A DNA stretch of 64,000 nucleotides from Ideonella margarita (GCF_038066635.1 NZ_JBBUTI010000016.1:18898-82897), one strand, 5' to 3'. Shown: positions 44,085-53,638, counted from the first letter of the stretch. Numbers and translations: made by a program. The notes: generated from the sequence alone by a model not told the origin.

Positions 44085-45602
44085 ATGAGCCCATTGCCGC
44101 CCGAGCAGCCCGGTTTGCCCAGCCGTGAGGCGGTGCTGGCCGAGGCCCACGGCGTGCTGCTGGAAAAGCTGCAGCGCCAGGACTGCGCGCATGCGCTGCA
44201 GCGCCTGGCGCGCGCCATCACCCACCTCAGCGGCCTGCCGTGCCGTCTGCGCGTGGTGGCGGGCCAGACCGCGGTCGCGGGCTTCGATGCCGGCCATGTC
44301 GCTGGCCACACCCTGGTGGATGTGGAGCCGCTGTGCTTTGGCGGGCAGCTGCAAGGCTGGCTGTGCCTGCCTGCCGAGGGCAGCAGCCGCAGCCTGCTCG
44401 ATGCCCTGCAGCCACTGATCGACACGGCTGGCTCGATGATGGCCGTCTGGCTGCAGGAATCAGATGCCGGCCCGCCGCCATCGCTGACGCTGATCCGCCA
44501 GGCCATGCGCGAGGGCGGCAGCTTCGTCTGGGAGTGGGACATTCCCACCGACGTGCTGGGCGACATCGACGAAGGCGCGGTGATGCTGGGCTACGAGGTC
44601 GGCGAGATCGGCCACACCCAGGTCGACTGGAACCGGCTCATCCACCCGGATGACCTCGACGGCATCGAGGCAGCCTACGAGGCCCACGTCAACGGCGAAG
44701 CGCCGTTCTACCGCGCGGTTTACCGGGCCAAGGCGGCCAATGGCGACTGGCGCTGGGTGGAAGAGCGCGGCCGCGTGGTCGAGCGCAATGCGCATGGCGA
44801 GCCGCTCTACATGGTCGGCACCCAGACCGATGCCACCGCGCAGGTGGCCCTGGCCGAAGCGCAGCGTGAACGCCTGGCGGCCGAGGCGGCCAGTGCCGCC
44901 AAGACCCGTTTCCTGTCGCGGGTGAGCCATGAGCTGCGCACGCCGATGAATGCAGTGCTGGGCTTCACCCAGCTGCTGCAGATGGACCCTGACCGGCGCC
45001 TCGACACCACCCAGCAGCAGCACCTGGCGCTGGTGCGCCAGGCGGGTGATTACCTGCTGGGCATCATCAGCGACCTGCTGGACCTGTCGTTGGTCGAGGG
45101 CGAGAAGTTGTCGCTGCAGGCCACGCCGGTGGCCTTGTTGCCGCTGGTGCAGGATTGCATCGCGATGGTGCGATCGCAGGCCGAGGCCGGCCAGGTGCGA
45201 CTGACCGTGAGCATGCCGGACGGCCCGGCCGCAACCGCTGCGCAGGTGCTGGCCGATCGCAAGCGCCTGCAGCAGGCCCTGATCAACCTGTTGACCAACG
45301 CCATCAAGTACAACCGCGCAGACGGTGAGGTGCGGGTGGTCTTGCAGGCCGATCAAGCCGGTGCCTGGCAAGTGCAGGTGCACGACACCGGCCAAGGCAT
45401 CGCGCCGCAGCAGATGCCCTTCCTGTTCGAGCCGTTCAACCGCCTCGGCCAGGCCCACGGTCCTGTGTCAGGCGCGGGCCTCGGCTTGGCGCTGGCCCAG
45501 GCGCTGGCGCTCAGCATGGGCGGGCACATCACCGCCCGGAGTGAGCACGGTCAAGGGTCGGTCTTCACGCTCACCATGCCCTCGGCCCCGCTGGCCGGCT
45601 GA
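44085..45602 (+). CDS. PAS-domain sensor histidine kinase
   Basis: A 505-residue soluble kinase. The N-terminal region (about 20-150) is GAF-like, followed by a PAS_3 domain (about 155-275) with NRLIHPDDLDGIEAAYEAH and the PAC motif YRAVYRAKAANGDWRWVEERG. HisKA follows with His in SRVSHELRTPMNAVLG (about residue 315), then the HATPase_c domain with N-box LTNAIKYN, G1 DTGQGIAPQ and G2 GAGLGLALAQ. There is no transmembrane segment and no receiver domain or response regulator in the neighbourhood, so it is an orphan kinase. Ligand unknown. It converges on the glycosidase gene with a one-base gap. Confidence 0.9.
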   Translation: MSPLPPEQPGLPSREAVLAEAHGVLLEKLQRQDCAHALQRLARAITHLSGLPCRLRVVAGQTAVAGFDAGHVAGHTLVDVEPLCFGGQLQGWLCLPAEGSSRSLLDALQPLIDTAGSMMAVWLQESDAGPPPSLTLIRQAMREGGSFVWEWDIPTDVLGDIDEGAVMLGYEVGEIGHTQVDWNRLIHPDDLDGIEAAYEAHVNGEAPFYRAVYRAKAANGDWRWVEERGRVVERNAHGEPLYMVGTQTDATAQVALAEAQRERLAAEAASAAKTRFLSRVSHELRTPMNAVLGFTQLLQMDPDRRLDTTQQQHLALVRQAGDYLLGIISDLLDLSLVEGEKLSLQATPVALLPLVQDCIAMVRSQAEAGQVRLTVSMPDGPAATAAQVLADRKRLQQALINLLTNAIKYNRADGEVRVVLQADQAGAWQVQVHDTGQGIAPQQMPFLFEPFNRLGQAHGPVSGAGLGLALAQALALSMGGHITARSEHGQGSVFTLTMPSAPLAG

Positions 45603-45603
45603 A

Positions 45604-47343
45604 CTACGCCAGGGTCAGGGTGAGCAGCGCGATGCTGCCCGGTGGCATCCGCCAGGTCACGTCCCCGCCCGCAGCCGGTTGCCAATCGCGCTGAACCAGC
45701 CGGCTGGCGCGGGCGGTTTCGGGCGCATCAAAGGTCGCGTCGGCCTGCAAGGTTTTCAACTGCGCGCTGCGCACCTGGGCATGGTCCAGCTGCAGGCTCA
45801 CGTCGGCGTCGCGGTCGGGGTCTTTGTGGATCACCAGCACCTGCAGTTTCTGGCCGTTGCGGCTGGCCATGGCGCTGGCCAGCGGCATCTCGGGCCAGGG
45901 CGCGCAAAAACCCACGCGCTTGTTCACGGCGCCGGTGGTGGCCACCTGCACACCGCAGTCCAGCAATCGGCCTTCACGCAGCACCTGCGCGGCCAGGCGC
46001 AGCGCGCCGGCGGCAGGGCGTTCGCGCTCGGGCGCGCCAACGGGTGTGGCGGCCAGCGCGCCAAACACCCAGTTGCCATTGAGCGACCAGTGCAGCGCCG
46101 CGCCCACCTCGGGCAGCTCGCTCATCATGCGCAGCAGGTCGGCCACATACAGCGCGCCGGTCAGCGTGGTGACCCAGGTGTTCTCTGGTGCGTCCTGGCC
46201 GTTGATGCGGCGCGTGCTGTAGAACGCGTTGTATTCGGTGACGGCGATCGGCGGCGCGGGCAGGTGCCGCGTGCTGGCATGGTCACGCCAAAGCCGCACG
46301 GCGCGGCCCAGGCTGTGGCGCCAGGTTTCGCTGCCGGCGACCGTGGCCCAGAACAGGCTGCGTGCGTCGGGCAAGGGCAGCGGGCGGCCCTGCGCATCCT
46401 GCGGGTCATTGAGCTGCGGCATGTAGCAGTGCAGCGAGAGCCAGCCGATGTCTTGCGGCCTCTGCAGCTTGCCCAGCACGCGCCGCGCAAACCCCAGCTG
46501 CGGGCCGACCACGTTGGCCATCTCGTCACCGCCGTTGCGCCAGGGCTGGCCCGAGTGGGTGTCGATGGCGAAGGGCAGGCCGAACTTCAGCGTCGGGTCC
46601 ACCGCACGGGCCGCGGCCATCACGGCGTTCACCCGCTGTGCATAGGCTTCGGGCGTCAGCATCAGGCGGTTGGGGCGGCCGTCGGCCTCGGTCGCCTCCA
46701 TCAGGTAGGGCTCGTTGCCCAACTCCCACCAGCGCACTTTTGGCAAGGGCCGGCCGGTGATGCGTGACACCAGCGTGCCCTGGTTCACGTGGGTCACCCA
46801 GGCCGCCGCGAGCCGGGCCAGCGTGGCGTCGTCGCCGTCGTGCAGGTTGAGCTGGATCATCGGCTCGGCCCCCACGGTTTCGCAGGTTTCCAGAAACTCC
46901 TGCGTGCCGTAGACGATGGTCTGGTGTGGCTGGCCGGGGTAGGCGAACACGGGTGATCGGCTGGCCAGCGGGCCGATGCCCTGGCGCCAGTCATGGGTGT
47001 CGGGCACGCCGGGGTAACGCAGCAGCGTGGGCGCCAGTTCGCGGGCACGGCGGATCATGTGCGGCAGCCATTGCCCGCGTGCATCCATCAGGCCTTCGCT
47101 GCCATACACCCAGGGCGTGTTGCTGCCCAGCAGCTGGGGCCGCGCCGGCCGGCCGGTGGCCGTGGCGTCCACGCGCAGGCGCACCGGGTGGCTGGCGGCC
47201 TGCACCGGCACGCGCGGCGGCGGGCCGGCCAGACTGTCCAGCGCACCGCCCAGGCCCACCGAGCCACTCACGGCGCCTTGCAAGGCGCGGCGGCGGGTGA
47301 GTGTGTGTGCGGGCGGGCTGCGATGTGTGGTGCGTGGCGGCAT
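45604..47343 (-). CDS. Tat-exported GH51-like glycoside hydrolase
   Basis: A 579-residue protein with an N-terminal Tat-type signal (TRRRALQG at residues 15-22 followed by a hydrophobic core). The (beta/alpha)8 barrel resembles alpha-L-arabinofuranosidases: acid/base Glu211 in WWELGNEP and nucleophile Glu370 in AVTEYNAF, with a C-terminal beta-sandwich. It likely releases arabinose or related sugars from polysaccharides. The frame extends to 47493 but the ATG at 47343 begins the Tat signal. It is divergent from an O-acyltransferase gene. Confidence 0.8.
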   Translation of the reverse strand: MPPRTTHRSPPAHTLTRRRALQGAVSGSVGLGGALDSLAGPPPRVPVQAASHPVRLRVDATATGRPARPQLLGSNTPWVYGSEGLMDARGQWLPHMIRRARELAPTLLRYPGVPDTHDWRQGIGPLASRSPVFAYPGQPHQTIVYGTQEFLETCETVGAEPMIQLNLHDGDDATLARLAAAWVTHVNQGTLVSRITGRPLPKVRWWELGNEPYLMEATEADGRPNRLMLTPEAYAQRVNAVMAAARAVDPTLKFGLPFAIDTHSGQPWRNGGDEMANVVGPQLGFARRVLGKLQRPQDIGWLSLHCYMPQLNDPQDAQGRPLPLPDARSLFWATVAGSETWRHSLGRAVRLWRDHASTRHLPAPPIAVTEYNAFYSTRRINGQDAPENTWVTTLTGALYVADLLRMMSELPEVGAALHWSLNGNWVFGALAATPVGAPERERPAAGALRLAAQVLREGRLLDCGVQVATTGAVNKRVGFCAPWPEMPLASAMASRNGQKLQVLVIHKDPDRDADVSLQLDHAQVRSAQLKTLQADATFDAPETARASRLVQRDWQPAAGGDVTWRMPPGSIALLTLTLA

Positions 47344-47485
47344 GCCGGCAGTGTCGCGGCATTCGCGCCGCAGCCGTGTGCCGGATTGGGGGGACACGGC
47401 ACACCCGCCACACCAGCGCGTGATTTGGCAGCCACACTGCCAACACAATGCCCTGCGCGCCAGCCACCTTCCCACCGGATTCGCC

Positions 47486-48601
47486 TTGACCACTTCGCTC
47501 GATCACCTCGCCCGCGGCCGGGACAACAACCTCAACCTGATCCGCATCGTGGCCGCCGCCATGGTGCTGGTCAGCCACAGCTTCGTGATCGCCAGCGGCA
47601 ACCCGCATGCCGAGCCCTGGGACGCCGTGCTGGGTCGCTCGCCGGGCGGCATGGCCGTCGACATCTTCTTCGTCATCAGCGGCTTTCTGGTGACTGGCAG
47701 CCTGGTCAAGCAAGCCAGCATCTGGCCCTACCTGATGGCGCGCGCCGTCCGCATCTACCCCGGCCTGTGGGTGGCCTTGCTGCTGACCGTGCTCGTGGTG
47801 GGCTGGTGCGCCACGTCGGCATCGCCCGCTGCGTTTTTCACTGACCCGCAGACCTGGCGCTACCTGCTGCGCAACGGCACGATGGTGCTTGGCGCCGAGG
47901 CCGTGCTGCCCGGCGCGTTCGAGGCCCAGCCCTTTGCCGGCGTGGTCAATGGCTCTTTGTGGACGCTGCGGCATGAGCTGCGCCTGTACCTGCTGCTGGC
48001 GCTGGCCTGGTGGCTGCTGCAGCGCTGGGCGCCGGCCCGGGCCTTGGCGCGCTTGCGGTGGCTGGTGACGCTGGCGGCGGTGGGCTTGAGCGCGCTGGCG
48101 CTGTGGCAACTCGGCGCCAGCGACCGCTCTGACCTGGTCCGCATGGGCGGCATGTTCTTCACCGGTGCGGCGCTGCATGCCTGGCGGCATCAGGTGCAGC
48201 TGGGCGGGCCGCGCGGGTTGTTGATCGTGGCGGTGGCGCTGCTGGCGATGGTGGCCGGCGCGGCCGTGTCACCGCGGGTGTTCGAGCCGGTGTACCGGCT
48301 GGCGATGCCGCTGGTGGTGTGCTGGATGGCCTTCGTGCCGGCCGGCCCGTGGCGCGCCTGGAACCGGCTGGGCGACTATTCCTACGGCGTCTACATCTAC
48401 GCCTTTCCGGTGCAGCAGCTGTGCCTGCTGGCCTGGCCCGGGCTGGGGCCGTGGGGGCTGACGGGCGTGGCCGGCGTCATCACGCTGGCGCTGGCGGTGG
48501 CTTCCTGGCATGCGGTGGAATCACCCGCGCTGGCGTGGCTGCACCGCCGGAGGCAGCGGCGTCAGGCGGCGGCTGCTGCTGCGTTGAGTGCGGCGGGTTG
48601 A
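47486..48601 (+). CDS. Acyltransferase 3 family (OafA-like) membrane protein
   Basis: A 371-residue integral membrane acyltransferase, probably adding acetyl groups to a surface polysaccharide or periplasmic glycan. Features: N-terminal NNLNLIRIVAAAMVLVSHSFVI with the conserved His, the VDIFFVISGFLVTGSL segment, about ten hydrophobic segments, and a basic C-terminus. No ATG lies before the conserved region; a TTG at 47486 is the best start. Its 3' end overlaps cobA, on the opposite strand, by 40 bases. Confidence 0.82.
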   Translation: MTTSLDHLARGRDNNLNLIRIVAAAMVLVSHSFVIASGNPHAEPWDAVLGRSPGGMAVDIFFVISGFLVTGSLVKQASIWPYLMARAVRIYPGLWVALLLTVLVVGWCATSASPAAFFTDPQTWRYLLRNGTMVLGAEAVLPGAFEAQPFAGVVNGSLWTLRHELRLYLLLALAWWLLQRWAPARALARLRWLVTLAAVGLSALALWQLGASDRSDLVRMGGMFFTGAALHAWRHQVQLGGPRGLLIVAVALLAMVAGAAVSPRVFEPVYRLAMPLVVCWMAFVPAGPWRAWNRLGDYSYGVYIYAFPVQQLCLLAWPGLGPWGLTGVAGVITLALAVASWHAVESPALAWLHRRRQRRQAAAAAALSAAG

Positions 48602-49380
48602 AGGGTGGCTGTAGCCACATCCACCGCGACCTCCAGAACGCGCCCGATCACCAGCACCGCCGGGCTGCCGATGCGCTCGCGCGCCAGTGTCTCCACCAGC
48701 GCGCCCAGGGTGGTGACGGTGCGGCGCTCCTGCGGCGTGCTGGCGTGCTGCACGGCGGCGGCGGGCAGGTCCGCCGGCAAGTGGCTGAGCAGGCCGTGGA
48801 CGATGCTGGGCGCCTGCGACACGCCCATGTAGATCACCAGCGTCACGCCGCTGGCGGCCACGCGGGCGATGGCGGGCCAGTCCGGGCCGGCGCTGCCGGG
48901 TTGTGGATGACCGGTCACCAGCATCACGCCCTGGGCGCCGGCGGCGCGGTCGGTCCAGCCGCAGCCCAAAGCGTTCACGGCGGCCAGGCCCGAGGTGATG
49001 CCGTTGACCACGACCACCGGCACGCCGGCTTCGCGCAGCGCGGCTACTTCTTCGCCGGCACGGCCGAAGATCAGCGGGTCACCGCCCTTGAGCCGCACCA
49101 CCTTTTCGCCGGCCAGGGCCTCGCGCACCAGCAGCTTGTTGATGAAGGCCTGCGGCGTAGACGCGCAACCGCCGCGCTTGCCGACCTGCACCAGGCGCGG
49201 TGCCCGATCCGTGCCTTCCAGCACCGAGGCCAGCACCTGCTCGCCCACCAGGTCGTCTACCAGCACCACGGTGGCTTCGCGCAGCACGCGCGCGGCCTTG
49301 AGCGTCAGCAGCTCCGGATCGCCCGGGCCGGCGCCCACCAGATGAACGGGGTGCACGGTCAGCGGTGGCGTGGGGGACAT
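48562..49380 (-). CDS. cobA: Uroporphyrinogen-III C-methyltransferase
   Basis: Methylates uroporphyrinogen III twice to precorrin-2, the branch to siroheme and cobalamin. The 272-residue protein has VGAGPGDPELLTLKA near residue 15, the GGDPLIFGRAGEE motif, and a PAVLVIGRVLEVA ending. It is the last gene of the nitrate uptake operon, which fits a need for siroheme in nitrite reductase. It starts 33 bases after ybiB. Confidence 0.94.
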   Translation of the reverse strand: MSPTPPLTVHPVHLVGAGPGDPELLTLKAARVLREATVVLVDDLVGEQVLASVLEGTDRAPRLVQVGKRGGCASTPQAFINKLLVREALAGEKVVRLKGGDPLIFGRAGEEVAALREAGVPVVVVNGITSGLAAVNALGCGWTDRAAGAQGVMLVTGHPQPGSAGPDWPAIARVAASGVTLVIYMGVSQAPSIVHGLLSHLPADLPAAAVQHASTPQERRTVTTLGALVETLARERIGSPAVLVIGRVLEVAVDVATATLQPAALNAAAAAA

Positions 49381-49413
49381 GGTGGGCTCAAGGCGTGAGG
49401 GGACGACGGTGCT

Positions 49414-50337
49414 TCAGGCCGGCACCGCCTGGCGCAGCGCGAGCAGGCAGGCGTGCTGGCGCTGGATGGGCTCGGGCACCGGCAACTCGCCCGCGAGCAT
49501 GGCGTTCACCAGCTGCGCGGTGGTGGCTGGGTCAATCGCGGCGGGCAGCTCGGGCACATGCGCGAGTGAGCCGCCCTGGGCGTCCAGGCTGAGCTGTGGG
49601 CTCAGCTGGCCGGCCACAAAACACTTCAGCGCCGGCAGGCGGCGGGCATCGGCCACGGGCTCACCTTCGGTGCCGCGCAGCAGCAGGGCGTGGGCCTGGG
49701 TCAGCGCCAGAAACTCCGCCAGGCTCACCGCGTATTCCGGGTGGGTGTGGTTGACCACGCGCAGCGCGCCGGGCACGGCCGGCAGCAGCTTGGCCAGCGT
49801 GTGCCCGGGGTTGCGCAGGCCCAGCACCTGCCGCAGCCGCAGCAGGCCGGCCAGTGAGGGGTGCAGCACATCCAGCGGCATGAACACCGGCTGCGCGCGG
49901 CCCCAGGCGGATTGCGCGCTGGCGGCGTCGGTGGCCACGGGCCAGCCGAGCGCTTCGAAGATCTGCGCGGTGGTCACGCGGGTCGGGTCTTCGGCGAAGC
50001 CGTGCACCAGCACCGGCACACCGCTGCGCGCCAGCAGGCCCGCCAGCAGCGGCGTCAGGTTGGGCAGCTTGCGGGCGCCGTTGTAGCTGGGCAGCACGAT
50101 GGCCGGCGCGGGCGCCTGCAGGGCCAGGGTGCGCGGCAGCACCGCGTCCATGAAGCCGGCCAGCTCGTCGGGCGTTTCGCCCTTGATGCGCATGGCCAGC
50201 GCGAAGCCGCCCTTCTCCAGATCACTCAACTGGCCGTCAAGCAGCTGGCTCATCAAGTCACAGGCCTGGGCCCGGCTCAGGGCGCGGGCGCCGTCCTTGC
50301 CGCGGCCGATTTCTTTCAGGTAAGGGGCGATGCTCAT
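49414..50337 (-). CDS. ybiB: YbiB-like DNA-binding protein (TrpD2 family)
   Basis: A 307-residue homologue of anthranilate phosphoribosyltransferase that lacks the enzyme's substrate motifs. Known family members (E. coli YbiB, TrpD2) bind single- and double-stranded DNA non-specifically. Visible: the helical N-terminal domain YLKEIGRGKDGARALSRAQA and LPSYNGARKLPNLTPLLAGLLA. YbiB-type genes commonly sit in nitrate assimilation clusters of Burkholderiales, which is the case here. The ATG at 50337 is used; the longer frame has no support. Confidence 0.87.
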   Translation of the reverse strand: MSIAPYLKEIGRGKDGARALSRAQACDLMSQLLDGQLSDLEKGGFALAMRIKGETPDELAGFMDAVLPRTLALQAPAPAIVLPSYNGARKLPNLTPLLAGLLARSGVPVLVHGFAEDPTRVTTAQIFEALGWPVATDAASAQSAWGRAQPVFMPLDVLHPSLAGLLRLRQVLGLRNPGHTLAKLLPAVPGALRVVNHTHPEYAVSLAEFLALTQAHALLLRGTEGEPVADARRLPALKCFVAGQLSPQLSLDAQGGSLAHVPELPAAIDPATTAQLVNAMLAGELPVPEPIQRQHACLLALRQAVPA

Positions 50338-50413
50338 GGCGCGATTGTCTTCGGAGCCTTGCTGCTGCGAATGGCCTCTGTGACAACCGCGGCGAGCATC
50401 CACCCCGCGTCGA

Positions 50414-51214
50414 TCAGGCCGCGACCTTCTCGACGTGTGCGTGGCGCGTGTAGAGGAAGTCGATGACCGCCTTGCGCGCCTGCACGTAGACCGGGTCTTC
50501 GGCCAGCGCGACGCGGTCACGCGGATGGGCGAGGCGCACGTCGTGGATCTCGCCGATGGTGGCGCTCGGGCCGTTGGTCATCATCACGATGCGGTCGCTC
50601 AGCAGCACGGCTTCGTCGACGTCGTGGGTCACCATCACCACGGTGCTCTTGGTGCGGGCCACGATCTTCAGCAGCTCGTCCTGCAGCTTGGCGCGGGTCA
50701 GCGCGTCCAGGGCGCCGAAGGGCTCGTCCATCAGCAGCACCTTGGGCTCCATCGCCAGTGCACGGGCAATGCCCACGCGCTGCTTCATGCCGCCCGAGAT
50801 CTCATGCGGCCGCTTGTGGGTGGCGTGGCTCATGCCCACCAGCTCCAGCGCGGCTGCGGTGCGGGCCTTCAGGGCCGGCTTGCCTTCGGTGGCGCTGAAG
50901 ACGCGCTCCACCGCCAGGTAGACGTTGTCGAAGCAGGTCAGCCAGGGCAGCAGCGAATGGTTCTGGAACACCACGCCGCGCTCGGGGCCCGGGCCCTTGA
51001 TCTCGCGGTTGTCGCAGATCAGCACGCCGCCGGTGGGCGCCAGCAGGCCGGCGATCAGGTTCAGCAGCGTCGATTTGCCGCAGCCCGAGTGGCCGATCAG
51101 CGTGACGAACTCGCCCTTCTCGATCTTCAGATCGATGTCGCGCAGCGCCTGGAACGGGCCCTTGCGGGTTTGAAAGGTGACTTCAGCACCCTGGACTTCG
51201 ATGAATGCGGACAT
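50414..51214 (-). CDS. nrtD: Nitrate/nitrite ABC transporter ATP-binding protein
   Basis: A 266-residue ABC ATPase of the nitrate/sulfonate/taurine group that powers NrtAB import. Motifs: Walker A GHSGCGKST (about residues 41-49), signature SGGMKQR, Walker B VLLMDEPFGALD, and switch His in VTHDVDEA. It starts 18 bases after nrtB with AAAGG as ribosome-binding site, so is clearly in the same operon. No C-terminal NrtA-like domain is present, so this is NrtD- and not NrtC-like. Confidence 0.93.
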   Translation of the reverse strand: MSAFIEVQGAEVTFQTRKGPFQALRDIDLKIEKGEFVTLIGHSGCGKSTLLNLIAGLLAPTGGVLICDNREIKGPGPERGVVFQNHSLLPWLTCFDNVYLAVERVFSATEGKPALKARTAAALELVGMSHATHKRPHEISGGMKQRVGIARALAMEPKVLLMDEPFGALDALTRAKLQDELLKIVARTKSTVVMVTHDVDEAVLLSDRIVMMTNGPSATIGEIHDVRLAHPRDRVALAEDPVYVQARKAVIDFLYTRHAHVEKVAA

Positions 51215-51232
51215 GGCTTGGGCCTTTCGGGT

Positions 51233-52144
51233 TCAGTCGTCAAACGAGAAGCGGCGCGCCAGCAGCATCAGCGCCTGTTCCAGCAGCAGGCCCACCACGC
51301 CGATCACGAAGATGGCGATGATGATGTGCTGCACATTCAGGTTGTTCCATTCGTCCCAGACCCAGAAGCCGATGCCGACGCCGCCGGTCAGCATCTCGGC
51401 CGCCACGATCACCAGCCAGGCCGTGCCCACGCTCAGGCGCACGCCGGTCAGCATGTAGGGCAGCACCGAGGGGAACAGGATCTTCGTCAGCACCTTCCAC
51501 TCGCTCAGGTTCAGCACCTTGGCGACGTTCAGGTAGTCCTGCGGCACGCGCTGCACGCCCACCGCGGTGTTCACCACCATCGGCCAGATCGAGCAGATGA
51601 AGATCGTCCAGATGGCGGCCGGGTTGGCGCTCTTGAACACCAGCAGGCCGATCGGCAGCCAGGCCAGCGGCGACACCGGCTTGAGCAGGCTGATCAGCGG
51701 CGACACCATGCGGTTGATGAAGGTGAAGCGCCCGATGATGAAGCCCAGCGGAATGCCCACCAGCGCCGCCAGACCGAAGCCCACCGCCACCCGCTCCAGC
51801 GAGAACAGGATGTTCCAGCCGATGCCCTGGTCGTTCGGCCCGTTGCGGTAGAACGGATCGGCGAACAGCTTGACGGCGGCTTCCCAGGTTTGCATCGGCG
51901 TCGGGATGCCGCTGCCCGACTTGATCGTCAGCAGCGCCCAGATGCCGATCATCAGGCCCAGGCCCAGCACCGGTGGCAGCACCTGCAGCCACAGGCCGCG
52001 CCAGTCGAAGGGGCTGCGGGCGGGCTTCGGTGGCGCCACGACGGCAGCGACAACGGCAGGCGCAACGGCTGGTGCGTCAGTGCCCGCAGGCGCCGAGGCG
52101 GTGGGTGTCGGGTTCATCGGGCTGTGAAAAACGGCGCTGACCAT
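51233..52144 (-). CDS. nrtB: Nitrate/nitrite ABC transporter permease
   Basis: A 303-residue inner membrane permease with a Pro/Ala-rich cytoplasmic N-terminus and about six membrane helices. The EAA-type loop and VGIPLGFIIGR, followed by ISLLKPVSPLAWLPIGLLVF, match NrtB/SsuC/TauC permeases. The ATG at 52144 has GGAG seven bases upstream; an alternative ATG at 52117 is less well supported. Sits between nrtA and nrtD. Confidence 0.93.
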   Translation of the reverse strand: MVSAVFHSPMNPTPTASAPAGTDAPAVAPAVVAAVVAPPKPARSPFDWRGLWLQVLPPVLGLGLMIGIWALLTIKSGSGIPTPMQTWEAAVKLFADPFYRNGPNDQGIGWNILFSLERVAVGFGLAALVGIPLGFIIGRFTFINRMVSPLISLLKPVSPLAWLPIGLLVFKSANPAAIWTIFICSIWPMVVNTAVGVQRVPQDYLNVAKVLNLSEWKVLTKILFPSVLPYMLTGVRLSVGTAWLVIVAAEMLTGGVGIGFWVWDEWNNLNVQHIIIAIFVIGVVGLLLEQALMLLARRFSFDD

Positions 52145-52211
52145 GGTGGGCTCCAGTGCGTGGCAACAGGTGAGGGCGGCGGCAACAGACGCCGTCCGGA
52201 GGTGATCAAGG

Positions 52212-53492
52212 TCAGGCGCGCACGGCGAAGCTGTCGGCGTACTTCTTCGGATCCTTGCCGTCCCAGACCACGCCGTCCATCAGCTTGCTGGTGCGCATCA
52301 CGTCCTTGGGCACGCTGATCTTCAGGGCCGAGGCGGCCTGCTTGTAGATGTCGATCTGGTTGATCTGCTTGGCCACGCCCAGGTAGTCCGGGTGATCCTT
52401 CAGCAAGCCCCAGCGCTTGTGCTGGGTGAGGAACCACATGCCGTCGCTGAGGTACGGGAAGGTCACCGCGCCGTCGTTGAAGAACTTCATGTGGTTGGGG
52501 TCGTCCCAGGTCTTGCCCAGGCCGTTCTGGTAGCGGCCCAGGATGCGCTGGTTGATCGCGTCGACGCTGGTATTGACGTAGGCCTTGTCGGCGATCGTCT
52601 CGGCCATCTTGTTCTTGTTCGACAGGTTGGCGTCGATCCACCGGCCGGCTTCCAGCACGGCCATCACCACGGCGCGGGCGGTGTTCGGGTATTTCTTGAC
52701 GAAGTCGCCCGTGGTGCCCAGCACCTTCTCGGGGTGGTCCTTCCAGATGTCCTGGGTGGTGGCGGCCGTGATGCCGATGTTGTCGATGATGGCGCGGTGG
52801 TTCCAGGGCTCACCCACGCAGTAGCCGTCCATGTTGCCCACGCGCATGTTGGCCACCATCTGCGGCGGCGGCACGGTGATGACCTTGGCGTCCTTCATCG
52901 GGTTCACGCCCGCGGCGGCCATCCAGTAGTACAGCCACATCGCGTGGGTGCCGGTCGGGAAGGTCTGGGCGAAGGTGTATTCGCGCTTGTCCTTGGCCAT
53001 CACCTTGGCCAGCGACGGGCCGTCCACCGCGCCAGCGTCGGCCAGCTTCCTGGAGAGCGTGATGGCCTGGCCGTTGTTGTTCAGGGTCATCAGCACGGCC
53101 ATGTCCTTCTTCGGACCGCTCACGCCGAGGTGCACGCCGTAGATCAGGCCGTACAACACATGCGCCATGTCGAGCTCGCCGTTGACCAGCTTGTCGCGCA
53201 CGCCGGCCCAGGAGGCTTCCTTGGTCGGGATGATCTTGATGCCGTACTTCTTGTCGAAGCCCAGCACCGAGGCCATCACCACGCTGGCGCAGTCGGTCAG
53301 CGGGATGAAGCCGATCCGCACTTCTTCCTTCTCGGGCTTGTCCGAGCCCTGGGCCCAGGCACCACCCGGCAGCAAACCGGCGCCGGCCACGGCCGCACCG
53401 GCGGCCTGCAGCACGAGGCGGCGGCTGAGATCGGGGGCGGTGCTCGCGGTCACATCACGCGAAGACGGCGCGGCGTTGTCGGGGGAATGCAT
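52212..53492 (-). CDS. nrtA: Nitrate/nitrite-binding protein (Tat-exported)
   Basis: A 426-residue periplasmic solute-binding protein of the NrtA/CmpA family. The N-terminus has a twin-arginine sequence SRRLVLQAAG followed by a hydrophobic core ending AWAQ. The mature part has IGFIPLTDCASVVMA and the GYCVGEPWNHRAI binding-site segment typical of nitrate binders. The ATG at 53492 gives the best signal peptide. First gene of the operon; its leader carries a strong terminator and two hexaloop hairpins preceded by a sigma-54 promoter. Confidence 0.93.
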   Translation of the reverse strand: MHSPDNAAPSSRDVTASTAPDLSRRLVLQAAGAAVAGAGLLPGGAWAQGSDKPEKEEVRIGFIPLTDCASVVMASVLGFDKKYGIKIIPTKEASWAGVRDKLVNGELDMAHVLYGLIYGVHLGVSGPKKDMAVLMTLNNNGQAITLSRKLADAGAVDGPSLAKVMAKDKREYTFAQTFPTGTHAMWLYYWMAAAGVNPMKDAKVITVPPPQMVANMRVGNMDGYCVGEPWNHRAIIDNIGITAATTQDIWKDHPEKVLGTTGDFVKKYPNTARAVVMAVLEAGRWIDANLSNKNKMAETIADKAYVNTSVDAINQRILGRYQNGLGKTWDDPNHMKFFNDGAVTFPYLSDGMWFLTQHKRWGLLKDHPDYLGVAKQINQIDIYKQAASALKISVPKDVMRTSKLMDGVVWDGKDPKKYADSFAVRA

Positions 53493-53529
53493 GGGGCAAG
53501 TCCTTCGTGCTGGATGAAAGTGAGACGGC

Positions 53530-53581
53530 AAAAAAGAAGGCGCCCGACAACCCGACGCTGAAGCCGGGTCGGTCGGACGCC
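53530..53581 (-). terminator. Leader terminator upstream of nrtA
   Basis: On the minus strand a long GC-rich hairpin (GGCGTCCGAC...GTCGGGCGCC, with an inner ACCCG/CGGGT pairing) is followed by TTCTTTTTTG. It lies 38 bases before the nrtA start codon, inside the leader transcript, so unregulated transcription should stop here before the operon. Confidence 0.8.
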
Positions 53582-53582
53582 T

Positions 53583-53638
53583 TTGTCCAAATCCGCTTGG
53601 TAATACAACTTGATCGTGCAGCCCACCGTTGGACTGCA
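53583..53638 (-). promoter_or_regulatory. Dual hexaloop leader hairpins, candidate ANTAR (NasT/NasR-type) binding site
   Basis: P1 (53617-53638) is a perfect stem TGCAGTCC/GGGCTGCA (one T-G wobble) closed by a six-base loop AACGGT. P2 (53583-53608) is an irregular stem with outer TTGT/ACAA and CCA/TGG pairing around AGCGGA. Both loops show A at position 1 and G at position 4, the recognition pattern of ANTAR-domain antiterminators. P1 begins exactly at the predicted start of transcription, and the pair sits just before the leader terminator. P2 is weaker than P1: pairing as drawn needs bulges. Confidence 0.6.
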
